Positions 40,264 through 49,179 of a stretch of DNA of 64,000 bases are shown piece by piece. Below the pieces are notes generated by a model. The model did no database searches. It saw nothing but the letters and a program-made list of their open reading frames with translations, and was not told the DNA's origin. Position 1 is the stretch's first letter. Each line of letters begins with the position of its first letter. Position numbers and translations under genes: made by a program. Origin of the DNA: an uncultured Chitinophagaceae bacterium (lineage in GTDB: Bacteria > Bacteroidota > Bacteroidia > Chitinophagales > Chitinophagaceae). The DNA lies in contig CALMED010000038.1 of assembly GCA_937862815.1 (NCBI GenBank), positions 62,001-126,000 on the forward strand, in the 5' to 3' direction.

Positions 40264-43131
40264 ATGGCCGAAAAGAAACTGTTTCTCCTCGACGCGATGG
40301 CCCTGGTGTTCCGGGCCTACTATGCCCTTATCCGCAACCCCCGCATCACCACCACCGGTAAGAACACCAATGCCCAGTTTGGGTTTACCAATACGCTGGT
40401 GGACCTGATCCAGAACCAGCGGCCCACCCACATGGCTGTTTGCTTCGATACCCATGCCCCTACGGAGCGCCACACCGATTTTGCCGACTACAAAGCCAAC
40501 CGCCAAGAAGCCCCCGAAGACCTGCTCGCCGCCCTACCCGATATCAAACAGATCATCCGCGGATTCAACATACCCGTGCTGGAAAGAGACGGTTTTGAAG
40601 CCGACGACCTCATTGGCACCCTCAGCAAACAGGCCGCCGCCGCGGGGTATGAAGTGTACATGGTGACACCCGACAAAGACTACGGGCAACTTGTGAACGA
40701 ACGCGTGAAAATTTACAAGCCCGGTTACCAGGGAGGCGACGTCGAAATCATGGGGCCGGAAGAAGTATGCGCCAAATGGAACATCAAAGAAGTAAGCCAG
40801 GTGATTGATATCCTGGGTATGATGGGCGACGCGGTAGACAACATCCCCGGCATCCCCGGCGTGGGTGAAAAAACCGCGGCCAAACTGCTGGCCGAATATG
40901 GTTCGCTGGAAAATGTACTGGCGAATGCCGATCAGATCAAGGGCGCCATGGGCGAGAAAGTACGCAACGGCCGCGAACTGGCCCTCATGAGTAAAAAGCT
41001 GGCCACCATCATCACCGATGTGCCGGTGGAGTTTCACGAAGAGGATTTCCGGCTCAAGGAATGGAACAAAGAACTGCTCACCGACGTGTTTGGTGCTCTT
41101 GAGTTCCGCACCATTGGCCGGCGCCTGCTGGGCGAGAGCTTCCAGGCAGGAACGGCCGCGCCTGCGGGTGTACAGACCGATCTGTTTGGCAATGTGGTGC
41201 CGCAACGGGCGGGCCGCGAGCAACCGGTAAAACCTGCTCCCGTTGCGGAAAGCCCTGCCGAAGCCACTGCCGGCAAGCCGGACGAAACGGTTCCGCCAGC
41301 TCCTTTTGCCTTGCGGAACATTCACGATACACCGCACCGCTACGAAGCAGTGACCACCCCGGATGCCATGAAAGCGCTGGTTGCCCAACTGCAACAGCAT
41401 ACTGAAATATGTTTTGACACCGAAACCACCGGCATAGACGCCAACGACTGCGAACTGGTGGGGATGAGTTTTGCCGTTACTCCCCACGAAGGGTATTATG
41501 TGCCTTGTCCGCCCGACCGGAGTGAGACACAGGCGATCCTTGCTCTTTTTTCTCCCCTCTTTGCCGATGCACGCATTACCTGGATCGGGCAGAACATCAA
41601 ATACGACCTCGTGGTGCTGAAATGGTACGGGGTGGAACTGAAAGGACAACTCTTTGATACCATGCTGGCCCACTATGTGGTGGAGCCGGATGGCAAACGC
41701 AGCATGGACCAGCTGAGCGCCCAGTACCTGGGGTATGAACCGGTACCGATCACCGAACTGATTGGCAAGAAAGGCAAAAACCAGGGCAACATGCGGGATG
41801 TGGAACTGGAGCAGATCAAGGAATACGCCGCGGAAGATGCCGATATCACCCTGCAGTTGAAAAAGGCCCTCCTGCCGCTGCTGCAGGAAAAGGAGGTGGA
41901 GCGGGTGTTTTACGAAGTGGAAAATCCGCTGGTACCCGTGCTGGCCGCCATTGAGTTTGAAGGCGTGAAGGTGGATGTGGATTTCTTGAATGTGTACTCC
42001 AAACAGCTGGAGGCCGAAGCCCGGGAAGCCGAAGCCCGGGTGTACAACGCGGCCGGCTTGAAGTTTAACCTCGCTTCACCCAAACAGCTGGGCGAAGTGC
42101 TGTTTGAACACCTGAAGCTGGATCCCAAAGCCAAAAAAACCAAGACCGGGCAGTACGCCACCGGGGAAGATGTGTTGCAGAAACTGTCGCATACCAGCAC
42201 CATCGTGGCCGATATCCTGGCCTTCCGGGAACTGACCAAGTTGAAGTCGACGTACGTGGACGCCCTGCCGCAGCTGATCAACCGGAAAACCGGACGGGTA
42301 CATACCAATTTCGGACAGGCCGTGGCGGTAACCGGGCGGCTGGCCAGCAACAATCCCAACCTGCAGAATATACCCGTGCGTACGGAGCGGGGGCGGGAGA
42401 TCCGCAAAGCCTTTGTTCCAAGGGATGGCAATCATGTGTTGCTGAGTGCCGACTACTCACAAATTGAACTGCGCATCGTGGCCGCTATCAGCGGCGACCC
42501 GGCTATGTGCGAAGCCTTCATCCAGGGCAAAGACATTCACACCGCCACCGCTGCCAAAGTGTACAAGGTAGACGAAAAAGATGTGACGAAGGAAATGCGC
42601 TACAAAGCCAAGAGCGTGAATTTTGGTATTGTGTACGGACAGGGCGCTTTCGGACTGGCCGATAACCTGGGGATCAGCCGCACCGAAGCCAAAGAAATCA
42701 TTGACAATTATAAGAAGGAGTTTGCCGGCATCCAGCAGTATATGGAGGATACCGTCAACTTTGCCCGTGCTAACGGGTATGTACAAACGCTGATGGGCCG
42801 CAAGCGCTGGCTGCGGGATATCAACTCGTCGAACTTCACCGTGCGGGGCTTTGCCGAGCGCAACGCCATCAACTCGCCCATCCAGGGTACCGCTGCCGAC
42901 ATGATCAAGCTGGCGATGATTAAAGTGCATGCCGCGCTGCAGCAATCGGGCCTGCAGAGCCGCATGATTTTACAGGTACACGACGAATTGCTGTTTGATG
43001 TGGTACAGGGCGAAGAAGACGCCATGAAGCAGTTGGTGGTGGACAGCATGCAATCGGCCATGCAGTTACCCAACGACGTGCCCGTGGTGGCCGAAGCCGG
43101 TACCGGGTTGAACTGGCTGGAGGCGCATTGA
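40264..43131 (+). CDS. polA: DNA polymerase I
   Basis: 955 residues with all three domains. Residues 1-290 are the 5' nuclease (LLDAMALVFRAYYAL, DGFEADDLIGTL, TPDKDYGQLV, GIPGVGEKTAAKLL). A linker of about 80 residues follows. The 3'-5' exonuclease begins with CFDTETTGIDAN (about 383), so proofreading residues are present. The polymerase domain has DYSQIELRIVAAIS (motif A, about 730), the RYKAKSVNFGIVYGQGAFGL O-helix region, and QVHDELLFDV (motif C, about 905). It fills gaps in repair and Okazaki processing. Stands alone with its own promoter. Confidence 0.98.
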   Translation: MAEKKLFLLDAMALVFRAYYALIRNPRITTTGKNTNAQFGFTNTLVDLIQNQRPTHMAVCFDTHAPTERHTDFADYKANRQEAPEDLLAALPDIKQIIRGFNIPVLERDGFEADDLIGTLSKQAAAAGYEVYMVTPDKDYGQLVNERVKIYKPGYQGGDVEIMGPEEVCAKWNIKEVSQVIDILGMMGDAVDNIPGIPGVGEKTAAKLLAEYGSLENVLANADQIKGAMGEKVRNGRELALMSKKLATIITDVPVEFHEEDFRLKEWNKELLTDVFGALEFRTIGRRLLGESFQAGTAAPAGVQTDLFGNVVPQRAGREQPVKPAPVAESPAEATAGKPDETVPPAPFALRNIHDTPHRYEAVTTPDAMKALVAQLQQHTEICFDTETTGIDANDCELVGMSFAVTPHEGYYVPCPPDRSETQAILALFSPLFADARITWIGQNIKYDLVVLKWYGVELKGQLFDTMLAHYVVEPDGKRSMDQLSAQYLGYEPVPITELIGKKGKNQGNMRDVELEQIKEYAAEDADITLQLKKALLPLLQEKEVERVFYEVENPLVPVLAAIEFEGVKVDVDFLNVYSKQLEAEAREAEARVYNAAGLKFNLASPKQLGEVLFEHLKLDPKAKKTKTGQYATGEDVLQKLSHTSTIVADILAFRELTKLKSTYVDALPQLINRKTGRVHTNFGQAVAVTGRLASNNPNLQNIPVRTERGREIRKAFVPRDGNHVLLSADYSQIELRIVAAISGDPAMCEAFIQGKDIHTATAAKVYKVDEKDVTKEMRYKAKSVNFGIVYGQGAFGLADNLGISRTEAKEIIDNYKKEFAGIQQYMEDTVNFARANGYVQTLMGRKRWLRDINSSNFTVRGFAERNAINSPIQGTAADMIKLAMIKVHAALQQSGLQSRMILQVHDELLFDVVQGEEDAMKQLVVDSMQSAMQLPNDVPVVAEAGTGLNWLEAH

Positions 43132-43325
43132 GCTGGGAGGCGTAAGGCATAGGGCGGAAGGCGTGGGGGGATCGCCGCTTGTACCCTATCAACTTTTCAA
43201 CTTGCTAACCTGTCAATCCTTCAACAACAGATTGATTCGTGGTACTTGCGGTAAATACTTGCATCATCGCCCTCGTTCCATAAGCTCACATCAGCCTGTT
43301 GCTGGTTATTGATCTCATTCAGTCT

Positions 43326-43832
43326 TCACCGGATGCGTGCATTGTTTTTCAACTGACCGGGGGAAGCCGGACTCATGTCCTGTTTGGCCTTACCGGAACG
43401 GTCTTCGTTGAGCATCATTTTTCTACCCGGTGCATTGTTCAGCCGGAACCTGGTTTCGCCCGAATCTGTTCGGACGGATAGAAGAGGTTCAAAAATATCA
43501 GCAAACGGGTTGACCGGAAGGATTGCCGTCGCTGCATCGGTATCTGCTTCCGGTTCTTCTTCAGTAAAATCGGGGTTTCTTGAAGCTGAATCACTTGTTT
43601 CTTCCGTCATGGCGTCGGACGGGAGTTCGTCCGGGAAACTGCCAGTCCGGAAAAACAGCGCAGCGGAAAGTAGAAATGATACCAATGTTGCGGCCAGTCC
43701 CGCAAGTGCCAGCCGGTGGTTTTTGTACCTGAAAATGCCGGCAAAAACAAGCGTCAACCCGGCAGGCACACCCAGCAGGGGGAGGAGTCCCAGCCAGGCC
43801 CATTTGTACAGATGATGTCCGTTTTTACGCAT
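43326..43832 (-). CDS. Membrane protein of unknown function
   Basis: 168 residues. Two membrane helices (about 10-32 and 40-62) lead to an acidic, low-complexity stretch (ETSDSASRNPDFTEEEPEAD) and a polar C-terminus. The helix pair with RYKNHR between them is a common small-membrane-protein layout. No family recognised. A frame also exists on the opposite strand but is composition-driven. Confidence 0.55.
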   Translation of the reverse strand: MRKNGHHLYKWAWLGLLPLLGVPAGLTLVFAGIFRYKNHRLALAGLAATLVSFLLSAALFFRTGSFPDELPSDAMTEETSDSASRNPDFTEEEPEADTDAATAILPVNPFADIFEPLLSVRTDSGETRFRLNNAPGRKMMLNEDRSGKAKQDMSPASPGQLKNNARIR

Positions 43833-43997
43833 GCTGTGCTGTCGGGTTGCGGTGAATCAATCAGGTAAGTATGTGTTGTACCGGGGTGTCACATTTCCGT
43901 GGTTCCCTCTCTCTTTTTGTGCCGTTCCCGGCATGAAAACTAAGCTATTCAACGGATAATGCAAGCAAGGTGCGGGATAGCTGCGGTTGTCCGCTGC

Positions 43998-44960
43998 TCA
44001 GCGCATCCGCTTCCGACCCGCCCGGTAGGCTTCTATTGCTTCTTTGGTGGTGTACCAGGTTTTCCCCTCCTTGTAAGCATCAATCTTTCCCCGGCGGGCC
44101 AGCAGGCTGATGTATTCTTCGCCATAAGGCAAGGTTTCTTCCTCCACCAGGTTGCCGATGGGTTTGTAATCGCCGGCATTCCCCCGCAGGTTGCTGAGAT
44201 AGATATCAATGCTGCGTTCACAGGCCTGCAACAGCAACAGGCATAAGGGATACATGTTGCCGGCATCGGCCTCGTTCAGCGCGTTGTAATATTTACGCCG
44301 GTCTTGTTTCAGGACGATGGCCGGCGGATATCCCTGTGCCATCAGCAGCAGGTTGCCTGCCAGCCGCACGGTGCGCCCGTTGCCATCCATGAAGGGATGA
44401 ATCCATACAAAACGGTGGTGAAAGGCGGCAGCCAGCAGCAGGGGATGCAAGGCCGGTGCCGGATTGTACAGCCACGTAAGGAGTTCCTGCATCAGTTCCG
44501 GAACCTTCAGGGGATCGGGTGGGGTAAAGGGAGCCCCCGCAATGCGCACACCCATGGTGCGGTACCGGCCTGCCCATTCTTTTTCGATTTTCTGTTGTAC
44601 CAGGGCATGCAGGTCCAATACCATGCGTTCGGTCAATTGTGCACCCGGCACTGCCATTTCAGTAACCAGCTCAATGGCCTCGTGGTGGTTGATGGCCTCG
44701 AGGTGTTCGCGGAGGCTTTTACCCCCGATGGTGATGCCATCTTCAATGACTGCCCGGGTTTCGGGAAGGGTAAGGGTATTGCCTTCAATGGCATTACTGT
44801 TGTAGGTCCATTCCAGCGCCAGTGCTTCCCGCAGTTTGGCCACGGCAAATGCGGGAAGGGGACGCAGCGATGCCAGCTGCTGCTGCTGCTTGGCATCTAA
44901 ACGGGCCAGGGGCAGCTCCAGCTGCACCAGGTTGGCTGCTATGGTTTTCCAATTGTTCAT
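43998..44960 (-). CDS. Fic-family protein (AMP-transferase type, class II)
   Basis: 320 residues from MNNWKTIAANLVQ (ATG ending at 44960). The N-terminal inhibitory helix motif SNAIEG (55-60) puts it in class II, self-inhibited by a glutamate. The catalytic motif HPFMDGNGRTVR is complete (188-199). The last 50 residues (EEYISLLARRGKIDAYKEG then WYTTKEAIEAY) look like an excisionase-type winged helix, so the protein may bind DNA. A perfect 10-bp inverted repeat lies directly before the start. Fic proteins transfer AMP to hydroxyl side chains of target proteins; the target is unknown. Confidence 0.93.
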   Translation of the reverse strand: MNNWKTIAANLVQLELPLARLDAKQQQQLASLRPLPAFAVAKLREALALEWTYNSNAIEGNTLTLPETRAVIEDGITIGGKSLREHLEAINHHEAIELVTEMAVPGAQLTERMVLDLHALVQQKIEKEWAGRYRTMGVRIAGAPFTPPDPLKVPELMQELLTWLYNPAPALHPLLLAAAFHHRFVWIHPFMDGNGRTVRLAGNLLLMAQGYPPAIVLKQDRRKYYNALNEADAGNMYPLCLLLLQACERSIDIYLSNLRGNAGDYKPIGNLVEEETLPYGEEYISLLARRGKIDAYKEGKTWYTTKEAIEAYRAGRKRMR

Positions 44961-44961
44961 C

Positions 44962-45002
44962 TTAATATCGGAAAATAAATTTAAACCAAATACCGATATT
45001 AA
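44962..45002. promoter_or_regulatory. Inverted-repeat operator before fic
   Basis: TTAATATCGG (44962-44971) and CCGATATTAA (44993-45002), perfect 10-bp arms, centres 31 bp apart, about three helical turns. It begins one base upstream of the fic start codon and reaches towards the divergent glycosylase gene, so it could control both. Confidence 0.65.
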
Positions 45003-45081
45003 ATGGCTCTTCCGTCCAATTTTAGCGGCTGAACTGTCACGGCAACTCTTTTTTTGCCTGCTTTCCCGCAACTTGCAGCAG

Positions 45082-45750
45082 ATGCTGGCCCATCAAATCC
45101 TTTCATTCCTGTTTCAGCTGCCGTTTACAGTTCGCCTGCCCCGGGGCGTCCAGGTGCTGAACCCCTATGCCGATGCAACGGCGCAGGAGGTATGCACGCA
45201 ATTTTATGAGCGCTTTTATTCGGATGACAGTCCCCGCACATTACTGCTGGGCATTAATCCGGGCCGGTATGGCGGCGGCATCACCGGCATCCCGTTTACC
45301 GACCCGGTCCAGCTGGAGCGCTATTGCGGCATGGCCACGCCCTGGAAGCGGCAGGAAGAACTTTCCGCCCGTTTTGTGTGGGAGGTAATAGCTGCCATGG
45401 GCGGACCGGAGTTGTTTTACAACCGGTTTTACATCTCCGCCATCAGTCCGCTGGGGTTTGTGAAGGAAGCGAAAAACCTCAACTACTACGACGACCCCTT
45501 GCTGCTGAAACGCATTGAACCCTTCGCGGTGGAATGCCTGCGCCGGCAGCTGGACTTTGGTCTGCATACCGAAGTATGTTTTTGCATCGGTGAGGGCGAT
45601 AATCTCCGCTTTCTCCACCAACTCAACCAACGTCACGGTTTTTTCCAATCCGTTGTTCCCCTGCCGCACCCCCGGTTTATTATGCAGTACAAACTCAGGC
45701 AGAAAGCTGATTTTATTCAGTTGTACAAAGAACGCCTCACCGCCGGTTAA
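45082..45750 (+). CDS. Uracil-DNA-glycosylase-family protein (SMUG2/DUF4918 type)
   Basis: 222 residues from MLAHQILSFLFQLPF. The UDG-fold water-activating block is LLLGINPGRYGGGITGIPFTDP, and the C-terminal HPRFIMQYKL block holds the second active-site histidine position. This layout matches the SMUG2-like DUF4918 group found mainly in Bacteroidota, which removes uracil or related bases from DNA; the exact lesion is not fixed by sequence. It diverges from fic and ends 17 bases before the DsbA-family gene, which has its own promoter motif. Confidence 0.82.
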   Translation: MLAHQILSFLFQLPFTVRLPRGVQVLNPYADATAQEVCTQFYERFYSDDSPRTLLLGINPGRYGGGITGIPFTDPVQLERYCGMATPWKRQEELSARFVWEVIAAMGGPELFYNRFYISAISPLGFVKEAKNLNYYDDPLLLKRIEPFAVECLRRQLDFGLHTEVCFCIGEGDNLRFLHQLNQRHGFFQSVVPLPHPRFIMQYKLRQKADFIQLYKERLTAG

Positions 45751-45754
45751 CCGC

Positions 45755-45762
45755 TACCTTTG
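45755..45762 (+). promoter_or_regulatory. -7 element of the DsbA-family gene
   Basis: TACCTTTG, five bases before the ATG at 45768, the same arrangement as trmB. A leaderless transcript is expected. Confidence 0.55.
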
Positions 45763-45767
45763 CGCCC

Positions 45768-46430
45768 ATGCAACCTGTATTAATTTACTGCTACGATGCA
45801 TACTGCGGCTGGTGTTATGGCTTCAGCCCGGTGATTAAACGCATGGCAGCCGAATACGCCGGTCAGCTGCATACAGAAGTGCTGAGCGGGGGGATGGTGT
45901 TACCGGAAAGCCCGGTTCCTATCAGCGCAACAGCCAGCTATATACGCGATGCGTATAAGACCGTGGAAGAAATGACCGGCATCCGCTTCGGGGCCGATTA
46001 CCTGTGGCACATTCACAACCCGGAGCAGAGCGACTGGTTTCCCTCTTCCGAACTGCCGGCCATCGCGCTGTGCATCCTGAAAGAAATGCTGCCCGATAAG
46101 CAGGCAGCCATCGCTTCTGATCTGCAGTATGCGCTGCATCATGAAGGGCGCGACCTTACCGACAAAGAAGCCTATCGCCATTTGCTGCAGCAATACGGTG
46201 TGGATGCGGAAGATTTTTACCGGAAAATCAGCAGTGATGAGTATAAAGAGAAGGCGTATTATGAGTTCCAGCTCTGCAAACAGCTCCAGGTAACCGGTTT
46301 TCCGCAGGTGCTGCTGCAGGAAACCGACAGCCGCTTTCACCTGCTGGCCCGGGGGTATACCGATTACGAAACGCTGAAGAAGCGGCTGGACCTTGTATTG
46401 ACACAGACTGCGCAACATCAACGCAACTGA
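45768..46430 (+). CDS. DsbA-family thioredoxin-like protein
   Basis: 220 residues. The redox site CGWC is at residues 13-16 (YCYDAYCGWCYGFSP), in the place used by DsbA/FrnE-like oxidoreductases. A helical insertion (about 70-150) and the cis-proline region QVTGFPQVLLQ complete the fold. There is no signal peptide, so it acts in the cytoplasm, perhaps on a small-molecule or protein thiol. Co-directional with the glycosylase gene. Function beyond thiol redox chemistry is unknown. Confidence 0.88.
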   Translation: MQPVLIYCYDAYCGWCYGFSPVIKRMAAEYAGQLHTEVLSGGMVLPESPVPISATASYIRDAYKTVEEMTGIRFGADYLWHIHNPEQSDWFPSSELPAIALCILKEMLPDKQAAIASDLQYALHHEGRDLTDKEAYRHLLQQYGVDAEDFYRKISSDEYKEKAYYEFQLCKQLQVTGFPQVLLQETDSRFHLLARGYTDYETLKKRLDLVLTQTAQHQRN

Positions 46431-46502
46431 AACAATCATTTAACAGCAAGGCTTAACCGTTGTTTTCCCTTGCAGTTGAAAATGCACCAATAATTAATAT
46501 GT

Positions 46503-47417
46503 ATGATACTCACGGTAACACTCAATCCCTGCATTGATAAAAGCTCTACCCTGGAGCACCTGAAACCCGAAAGCAAGCTGCGCTGTACCGAGGTGGTGAA
46601 TGAACCCGGTGGCGGCGGTATCAATGTAACCAAAGCATTGAAAAAGCTGGATGTCCCCACCGTAGCCTTGTTCCCTGCCGGTGGCAATAACGGCAACATG
46701 CTCTGTTACATGCTGGATGCCGAAGGTATCACCTACCATGCGGTGGATACCAAGGTGGAGACCCGCGAAAACTGGATTGTGCTCGAAACCTCTAAAAACA
46801 ACCAGTACCGGTTTACGTTCCCGGGCCGCGCCGTGGAGGAAGAGACCATCATCACACTCGTTGATCATATCCGTACGTTTTCTCCCTCCTTTGTAGTGGC
46901 CAGCGGCAGCCTGCCGCCCGGTCTGCCCGATTATTTTTACGGGCTGATCGTTAAAAATGCCGCAGCCGTTGGTGCCCGCTGCATTGTAGATACCAGCGGC
47001 GCCCCCCTGCAGGCACTTAAAGGCAAGAAGGCGTTTCTGATCAAGCCCAATATTGGCGAGCTGTGTAAGATGCTCGACCTGGTCTACCTGGAAAAGAGCG
47101 AAGTGCCTGCCGCTGCCCAGCAGGCCATCCGCGACGGGTATGCCGAGATGATGGCCGTGAGTATGGGACCCGATGGTGCCTGGCTGGTAACCAAAGACGA
47201 GAAGCATTTTGCCGCTGCACCCCCGGTGGAAAAGCGCAGTACCGTTGGGGCGGGCGACAGCATGGTGGCCGGGATGACCTACATGCTGCAGAAAGGGGCT
47301 TCGCTGCAGGAAACCATCCGCTTTGGTGTGGCCTGTGGCAGCGCCGCCACCATGAACCAGGGCACCCAGCTCTTCAACCGGGAGGACGCGGAGCGCCTGT
47401 ACCATGCAATGGGGTGA
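46503..47417 (+). CDS. PfkB-family hexose kinase (1-phosphofructokinase-like)
   Basis: 304 residues. N-terminal MILTVTLNPCIDKSSTLEHL and GGGGINVTKALKKLDVPT are the substrate-binding signature of the 1-phosphofructokinase/tagatose-6-phosphate kinase group. The ATP/anion-hole motif is STVGAGDSMVAGMTYML near the C-terminus, with the catalytic Asp. It phosphorylates a sugar phosphate; fructose-1-phosphate, fructose-6-phosphate or tagatose-6-phosphate are the candidates. No PTS gene is nearby. Confidence 0.92.
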   Translation: MILTVTLNPCIDKSSTLEHLKPESKLRCTEVVNEPGGGGINVTKALKKLDVPTVALFPAGGNNGNMLCYMLDAEGITYHAVDTKVETRENWIVLETSKNNQYRFTFPGRAVEEETIITLVDHIRTFSPSFVVASGSLPPGLPDYFYGLIVKNAAAVGARCIVDTSGAPLQALKGKKAFLIKPNIGELCKMLDLVYLEKSEVPAAAQQAIRDGYAEMMAVSMGPDGAWLVTKDEKHFAAAPPVEKRSTVGAGDSMVAGMTYMLQKGASLQETIRFGVACGSAATMNQGTQLFNREDAERLYHAMG

Positions 47418-47495
47418 TGCTTTCCATTTTATTTCTCCTTTTTCACATAGGTGACGAACGTCATTGTTTGGATGTACAGCCGTTGGTTCCTTTGC

Positions 47496-47513
47496 TTTAA
47501 CCAAATGGTTAAA
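47496..47513. promoter_or_regulatory. Palindromic operator before the TetR gene
   Basis: TTTAACCA - AA - TGGTTAAA, perfect 8-bp arms, four bases before the ATG at 47518. The position suits autorepression by the TetR protein. Confidence 0.7.
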
Positions 47514-47517
47514 TCAA

Positions 47518-48153
47518 ATGGTAAAAACGGTACAGGACCCTTCCACCGAAGAAAAGATACTGGCAGCTGCCCGGCAGGTCTTCCTGCAGAAAGGATCGGC
47601 GGGAGCCCGCATGCAGGATATTGCCGATGCGGCCGGTATCAACAAGGCCCTCCTGCATTATTATTTCCGCAGCAAGGAAAAACTGTTTGAAGTCATTTTC
47701 CGGGAAGCCATCACCCGGCTTATGCCCCGTATTCATGAAATCTTTGATCACGCGGAGCTTGATTTTTTCGAAAAAATCCGTGCATTTGTTCATGCTTACA
47801 CAGGCATGGCCATGGAAAACCCGTATCTGCCGCTGTTTGTCCTCAACGAAATGCACAGCAACCCCGATGTTTTTCTGGCAACGGTGTTCCCCAACCACAA
47901 AGACCTTCCTTTTAAAAAGGCCATCGCCGCCACCGAAGAGGCCATGAAAGGAGGAGAGATCCGTACCATGGAGCCGGTACAGCTCTTATTCAACATACTG
48001 TCGCTTGCTCTTTTTCCCTTTATCGCCCGGCCTATGTTTCAGCGGGTGATGCAGGTGTCCGGCAAGCGGTATGATACGTTGCTGGAGCAGCGACAAACGG
48101 AAGTGGCCGATTTTGTTATCCACGCCATTCAGATCAAACAACCGAAACGATAA
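47518..48153 (+). CDS. TetR/AcrR-family transcriptional regulator
   Basis: 211 residues from MVKTVQDPSTEEKILAAARQ. The HTH is at about 24-50 (GARMQDIADAAGINKALLHY) followed by YFRSKEKLFEVIF. The C-terminal domain is all-helical and would bind a ligand. The gene directly precedes the remnant of an ABC exporter operon; in related organisms such a regulator commonly heads a tolC-hlyD-ABC unit. It may now also act on the RND pump genes downstream, but no second operator of the same sequence was seen there. Confidence 0.93.
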   Translation: MVKTVQDPSTEEKILAAARQVFLQKGSAGARMQDIADAAGINKALLHYYFRSKEKLFEVIFREAITRLMPRIHEIFDHAELDFFEKIRAFVHAYTGMAMENPYLPLFVLNEMHSNPDVFLATVFPNHKDLPFKKAIAATEEAMKGGEIRTMEPVQLLFNILSLALFPFIARPMFQRVMQVSGKRYDTLLEQRQTEVADFVIHAIQIKQPKR

Positions 48154-48156
48154 TAT

Positions 48157-48283
48157 ATGCGCATGCGTTTAACCTGGTTCCTCTGGCTGCTGCTGCCGCT
48201 TCACCTGCCGGCGCAGGAAGTGCCTGTGCTTACGCTGGGGCAGGCCTGGGCCGAAGGAGTACAGCTCTCGGGGCCTCATATGC
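48157..48283 (+). pseudogene. 5' remnant of a TolC-family outer-membrane factor gene
   Basis: The ATG at 48157, 3 bases after the TetR stop, starts a signal peptide (MRMRLTWFLWLLLPLHLPAQ) and the typical TolC opening VLTLGQAWAEGVQLS. After about 40 codons similarity stops and, in another frame, an ABC-2 permease sequence takes over. The formal frame runs on to 48402 but the residues after about 48260 are permease sequence read out of frame. About 400 residues of the TolC protein are missing. Confidence 0.8.
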
Positions 48284-48998
48284 AAGCACCATCATCCGCA
48301 ATTTCAACCAGGATTTCCGCCTCCGGTGGTTGCAGTTTCACCGTTTCAACCCGGAGCCCCGTATCGAAATCACCGGCAGCAACTGGTTCAACGTACACAT
48401 GAACTACCGGCAGTTTATGGTGCCGGGCATCCTGGTGATTCTTGTAACCATGGTGGGCGCCTTTCTGGCTTCCCTCAATATTGTGCGGGAGAAGGAAATC
48501 GGTACCATTGAGCAGATCAACGTTACCCCCATCCGCAAGTATCATTTTATTTTGGGCAAGCTCATCCCTTTCTGGCTGCTGGCGCAGTTCGTGCTGGCCT
48601 TTGGTTTAGTCATTGCCCGTGTGGTGTACGGCGTGATACCTATCGGTAATATCGGGCTCATCTTCCTGTTTAATGCCGTGTACATGCTGGTGCTGATGGG
48701 GCTGGGACTGCTCATTTCCACCTACGTGCAAACGCAGCAGCAGGCCATGCTCATCGCGTTTTTTATGATGATGGTCTTCATTCTGCTAAGCGGATTGTAC
48801 ACTTCCATTGAAAGCATGCCTGCCTGGGCGCAGTTCATTGCCCGCATCAATCCGGTCACTTATTTCATTGAGGTGATGCGCATGGTGGTGATGAAGGGCA
48901 GTACCCTGGCCGATATCAGCCGCCATCTCTTCATCATGCTGGGCATGGCGGTGTTGGTGAACAGCTGGGCGGTATGGAACTACCAGAAGCGGACCTGA
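48276..48998 (+). pseudogene. 3' remnant of an ABC-2 type permease gene
   Basis: In frame from about 48276 (S-Y-A-S-T-I-I-R-N-F) to the stop at 48998: VPGILVILVTMVGAFLASLN, REKEIGTIEQINVTPIRKYH, LSGLYTSIESMPAWAQ, ARINPVTYFIEVMR. This is the C-terminal two thirds of an ABC-2 permease of the YhhJ/YbhS type with five to six membrane helices. No start or N-terminal helix is present in frame. A deletion has joined it to the start of a tolC gene. A short protein from an internal start (for example TTG at 48330) cannot be excluded. Confidence 0.85.
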
Positions 48999-49164
48999 GG
49001 CCCAATGTTTTACCGGATGACCTTTTTAATGTTTTGTTAAAGATTGCTGCGCATTCCCTGCTTTCTGCCGCTGAAAGGTGTTTTACAGTCCGTAATTATG
49101 CATTCCTGAAGCTGTAACAGGTCCCCCATTGATCCGGTGTAAAACAATAATTGTCCTTATATGT

Positions 49165-49172
49165 TACTTTTG
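49165..49172 (+). promoter_or_regulatory. -7 element of the 120-residue protein gene
   Basis: TACTTTTG, seven bases before the ATG at 49180. Confidence 0.5.
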
Positions 49173-49179
49173 CACCCGC

